Shown one piece after another: positions 6,586 through 8,384 of a stretch of 8,384 nt of DNA. This DNA is from Candidatus Aminicenantota bacterium (GTDB lineage: Bacteria; Acidobacteriota; Aminicenantia; Aminicenantales; UBA8522). The stretch lies in the NCBI GenBank assembly GCA_003524335.1, contig DQHV01000042.1:7859-16242 (forward strand), in the 5' to 3' direction. The translations under genes were made by a program, and so were the position numbers. Each line of letters opens with the position of its first letter. Position 1 is the first letter of the stretch. Below the pieces are notes generated by a model that was not told where the DNA came from, did not search any database, and saw only the letters and a program-made list of their open reading frames with translations.

Positions 6586-8001
6586 CTAGTCGGCCAGTCC
6601 CTCGGTTGATTCTTTTTTCCCGCCTTTAGCGCCGCCGGCCGGAAGGGGATGATTAACCTCGGGTGCCTTGATGTACTTCTTCACGATCTCCGTTGTCCCC
6701 GCCACACCCAATTGCTCGAGCAGGAAGGAGAAGCTTTTTTCGAGGTCGGCGCCGACGGCGTCGAGGGCCGGCTTTGGCAGCGACCAGAACTGTCTCTTGA
6801 ATGGCCCGACGGCTTTCTTGCGCGTTTTATAAATAAATTGGGCCTCGGTATCCTTGGCCTTGCGCTCGTCGGCGGCGTGTGTTCGCACCCAGGCGTACAT
6901 CTCTTCGCGCAGCGATTCGGGCACAGCCGGGTGCTCGATGATGAGAGTCTGGAAGGCCGTCGCCAGATGGACCTCGCAGGTCCCGGCCTCGACGAACTTG
7001 TGGAAAGCGGCGTCGGGCAAGGTGCTCGCACCGTGCTGGACCGCTCCGCCCAGGCCGTATTCGCGGCGGGCCTTTTCGCCGACAAGGCGCAGGGTGTCAA
7101 AATCGATGGCCACCTGGGCCAGAGTTCCATTGGGCAAGACGACACCGCCGTGGCTTGTCCCGGTCTGGATGCTGATCTTGCTGATTCCGGTGATGCCGCC
7201 GCGCCGGGCGTTATACCCTTTCATGAACGCGTCCAGGTCCTCAGGCGTGCTGTTCTTCAGGCCGACCTCGCCGATCTCTCCGCCGATAGAAACCATGACG
7301 CCGTTGGGCTCGAGGCCGCGGATGAATCGGGTGAAGTCGGCGCAGACTTCACAATTGAGCCGCTGCTGCTCTTCGAGCGTCAGCTTGCTCAGGTCGACAA
7401 GGGTGGAGCTGTCGATGTCGATGTTGTAGAAACCGGCCGCCACCGCCTCACTGATGAGGTCGCGAATGGCCTTGGTTTCGGCCTGGGGATCGGCGGCGTA
7501 TTTTTTGGCTGATGTCTGGAAATGGTCGCCCTGGATGAAAACCGGACCGCGGAAGCCTTCCCGGATGGCCGCGGCCAGCACGGCCGAGGCGTATTCGGAG
7601 GGACGCTGGTCGGTGTAGCTGATCTCGGAGCGGGCGATCTCGAAGATGATGGCCCCGGCGTCGAGTCGGCGGGCGGCCCGGAAGACGGCTCTGGCCGAGT
7701 CGTAGCCCAGCATGCGCAGGTTTATGGCCGGGACGGTAAAGACTTTGGCTATCTCTCCGCGTCCCCGGGCCATATAGAGATCGTGGATCGAGGCGGGCCG
7801 GATGCCCAGGGACTGGGCCGTTTCCCAGATCAGCCAGCGGGCCGCAGCCTGGGTTTCGACGTCGCCGAAGACGGCGTCCCGGATGAGAGAGTCCAGCCGC
7901 TCGGGAAGCCTCTTCTCATCCTTTACAGTGATGCGGCTCTCCTTGCTTTCGAGAATCCCTTGATATGATTTCATGAGGCGTTCGAGGACATCAGCTGCCA
8001 T
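6586..8001 (-). CDS. Class II (zinc) fructose/tagatose-bisphosphate aldolase family protein
   Basis: A 471-residue cytosolic protein of the class II aldolase fold, which cleaves or forms ketose bisphosphates with dihydroxyacetone phosphate. About 85 mostly helical N-terminal residues precede the barrel, which begins near FTVPAINLRMLGYD (88-101). The class II landmarks are in order: QGDH (157-160; D159 and zinc ligand H160), a YNIDIDSS loop (192-199), GEIGEVG (241-247), GTSHGG (281-286; zinc ligand H284), and QHGAS (322-326; zinc ligand H323). The later phosphate-binding segment, usually KxNxxT, reads CEVHLATAFQ (342-351), with His345 where Asn is usual. The tail is Gly/Lys-rich (about 453-466). 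It is longer than typical Fba or GatY (about 285-360). It could be a true fructose-bisphosphate aldolase of a divergent lineage, an aldolase for another sugar, or a GatZ/KbaZ-like partner; retention of all three histidines favours an active enzyme. First gene of a pair with the aminopeptidase. Confidence 0.82.
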   Translation of the reverse strand: MAADVLERLMKSYQGILESKESRITVKDEKRLPERLDSLIRDAVFGDVETQAAARWLIWETAQSLGIRPASIHDLYMARGRGEIAKVFTVPAINLRMLGYDSARAVFRAARRLDAGAIIFEIARSEISYTDQRPSEYASAVLAAAIREGFRGPVFIQGDHFQTSAKKYAADPQAETKAIRDLISEAVAAGFYNIDIDSSTLVDLSKLTLEEQQRLNCEVCADFTRFIRGLEPNGVMVSIGGEIGEVGLKNSTPEDLDAFMKGYNARRGGITGISKISIQTGTSHGGVVLPNGTLAQVAIDFDTLRLVGEKARREYGLGGAVQHGASTLPDAAFHKFVEAGTCEVHLATAFQTLIIEHPAVPESLREEMYAWVRTHAADERKAKDTEAQFIYKTRKKAVGPFKRQFWSLPKPALDAVGADLEKSFSFLLEQLGVAGTTEIVKKYIKAPEVNHPLPAGGAKGGKKESTEGLAD

Positions 8002-8010
8002 GTACGGATA

Positions 8011-8016
8011 CTCCTT
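8011..8016 (-). promoter_or_regulatory. Ribosome binding site of the aldolase gene
   Basis: On the minus strand AAGGAG lies 9 bases before the ATG at 8001, inside the A-rich stretch AAAAAACCAAAAAAGGAG. This fixes the aldolase start. Confidence 0.8.
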
Positions 8017-8047
8017 TTTTGGTTTTTTGTCGGTCTGACAGGAGTTC

Positions 8048-8056
8048 AGTATAGCA
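8048..8056 (-). promoter_or_regulatory. Candidate extended -10 promoter for the aldolase-aminopeptidase pair
   Basis: On the minus strand the sequence reads TGCTATACT: a 5-of-6 match to TATAAT with the TGn extension directly in front. The -35 position at 17-base spacing is weak (TAGAGG), as is common with extended -10 promoters. The predicted transcript would start near 8041, giving a leader of about 40 bases. This assumes a sigma-70-like factor. Confidence 0.45.
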
Positions 8057-8147
8057 GAAAACGGCCGGCGCCTCTATTGGATTCCCTTGATGCAGGCGAG
8101 TGGCTGAGGGAAACAGGCTCGTTCTAGGAAAAGTGTCCAAAGATGCA

Positions 8148-8153
8148 TATAAT
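8148..8153 (+). promoter_or_regulatory. Candidate -10 box for the rightward secreted-protein gene
   Basis: A perfect TATAAT lies 72 bases before the ATG at 8226. The best -35 candidate at 17-base spacing is poor (TAGGAA at 8125-8130), so the call rests on the -10 box and its location in the divergent spacer. The leader would be roughly 65 bases long. Confidence 0.4.
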
Positions 8154-8186
8154 CAGCAAGAATAGGCGAACGTTTTTGGAGCGCAT

Positions 8187-8209
8187 TGCCGGATAAACGA
8201 ATAACGGCA
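8187..8209 (+). other. Small inverted repeat before the ribosome binding site
   Basis: TGCCG (8187-8191) and CGGCA (8205-8209) flank a 13-base A/T-rich centre, 2 bases before the AAGGAGG at 8212. It could be an operator half-site pair or a weak leader hairpin. The arms are short, so chance is possible. Confidence 0.2.
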
Positions 8210-8211
8210 TA

Positions 8212-8218
8212 AAGGAGG
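8212..8218 (+). promoter_or_regulatory. Strong Shine-Dalgarno of the right-edge gene
   Basis: AAGGAGG is complementary to the 16S rRNA 3' end and sits 7 bases before the ATG at 8226. It is the best ribosome binding site in the window and the main evidence that the short frame after it is real. Confidence 0.85.
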
Positions 8219-8225
8219 CCAGAGG

Positions 8226-8384
8226 ATGAGAAGGCAATCCACACTCGGCTTAACTATCATCTTTGTTTTGATGCTGACGGCTGGCTTATCTCCTTTGGAG
8301 AGGGAACAAGCCCCCGCTGCGGGCGGCCATTCATACGGTGATCTGGTCCTCTTGTTCAAGGAATGGCGGGAGGTCGTAAAGCCG
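8226..8384 (+). CDS. Secreted protein, N-terminal fragment (3' partial; possibly a DUF885-like family)
   Basis: Fifty-three codons run open from an ATG with an excellent Shine-Dalgarno to the window end. Residues 1-22 look like a signal peptide: MRRQST, then the hydrophobic run LGLTIIFVLMLTAGL. A short linker (EREQAPAAGG) is followed by the start of the mature protein, HSYGDLVLLFKEWREVVKP (35-53). The YGDLVxLFKEWRE pattern recalls the N-terminus of large secreted bacterial proteins annotated near DUF885 (a peptidase-like, largely uncharacterised family). That link is from memory of the motif and is weak on so short a fragment. The gene is transcribed away from the aldolase gene across a 224-base spacer. 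A real gene is likely; its function is not established. Confidence 0.68.
   Translation, partial: MRRQSTLGLTIIFVLMLTAGLSPLEREQAPAAGGHSYGDLVLLFKEWREVVKP

Noticed and set aside
6649..7512. Open frame of 287 codons on the plus strand
   Set aside because: It is antisense to the aldolase across its metal-binding motifs, and its translation resembles no family.
8153..8359. Open frame of 68 codons on the minus strand
   Set aside because: It overlaps the signal-peptide gene on the opposite strand and the divergent spacer. It has no convincing ribosome binding site or domain.

Overview
The window looks like ordinary chromosomal DNA of a GC-rich (roughly 60 percent by eye), free-living bacterium. Two or three of its products are exported hydrolases, alongside an amino-acid permease. 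The gene style suggests Acidobacteriota or Candidatus Aminicenantes: a long class II aldolase with an N-terminal extension, a HEAT-tailed M1 aminopeptidase, and a secreted protein starting with a YGDLVxLFKEWRE-type segment. That placement is an impression from protein flavour only. No rRNA, marker gene, phage, transposon, CRISPR or tRNA was seen.

Layout. Positions 1-1398 (+) hold the 3' part of an APC-superfamily (CAT-like) amino-acid permease whose N-terminus lies off the left edge. A 102-base gap follows. It carries two mutually exclusive GC-rich stems (1408-1434) and a third long hairpin (1443-1470), just before the ribosome binding site of a secreted GH38-type alpha-mannosidase-like enzyme (1501-4449, +). 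That gene ends 2 bases from the stop of a convergent minus-strand pair. The pair is transcribed from right to left: a class II (zinc) bisphosphate-aldolase family protein (8001-6586) and, 4 bases later, an exported M1 metallo-aminopeptidase with a C-terminal HEAT-like tail (6581-4452). A 224-base divergent intergenic region (8002-8225) contains a candidate promoter for each direction. At the right edge a new gene starts (8226, +) with a strong Shine-Dalgarno and a signal peptide. It is cut by the window end after 53 codons.

How the genes may work together. The permease, the secreted glycosidase and the secreted aminopeptidase fit an organism that degrades external glycoprotein or peptide material and imports amino acids, with the aldolase in central sugar metabolism. 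This is inference from separate gene functions; apart from the minus-strand pair nothing shows shared regulation. I did not find a clearly new biological system. The points most worth a second look are the altered exopeptidase motif of the M1 enzyme, the divergent active-site motifs of the aldolase and the GH38 enzyme, the structured leader of the GH38 gene, and the nearly touching convergent stops.
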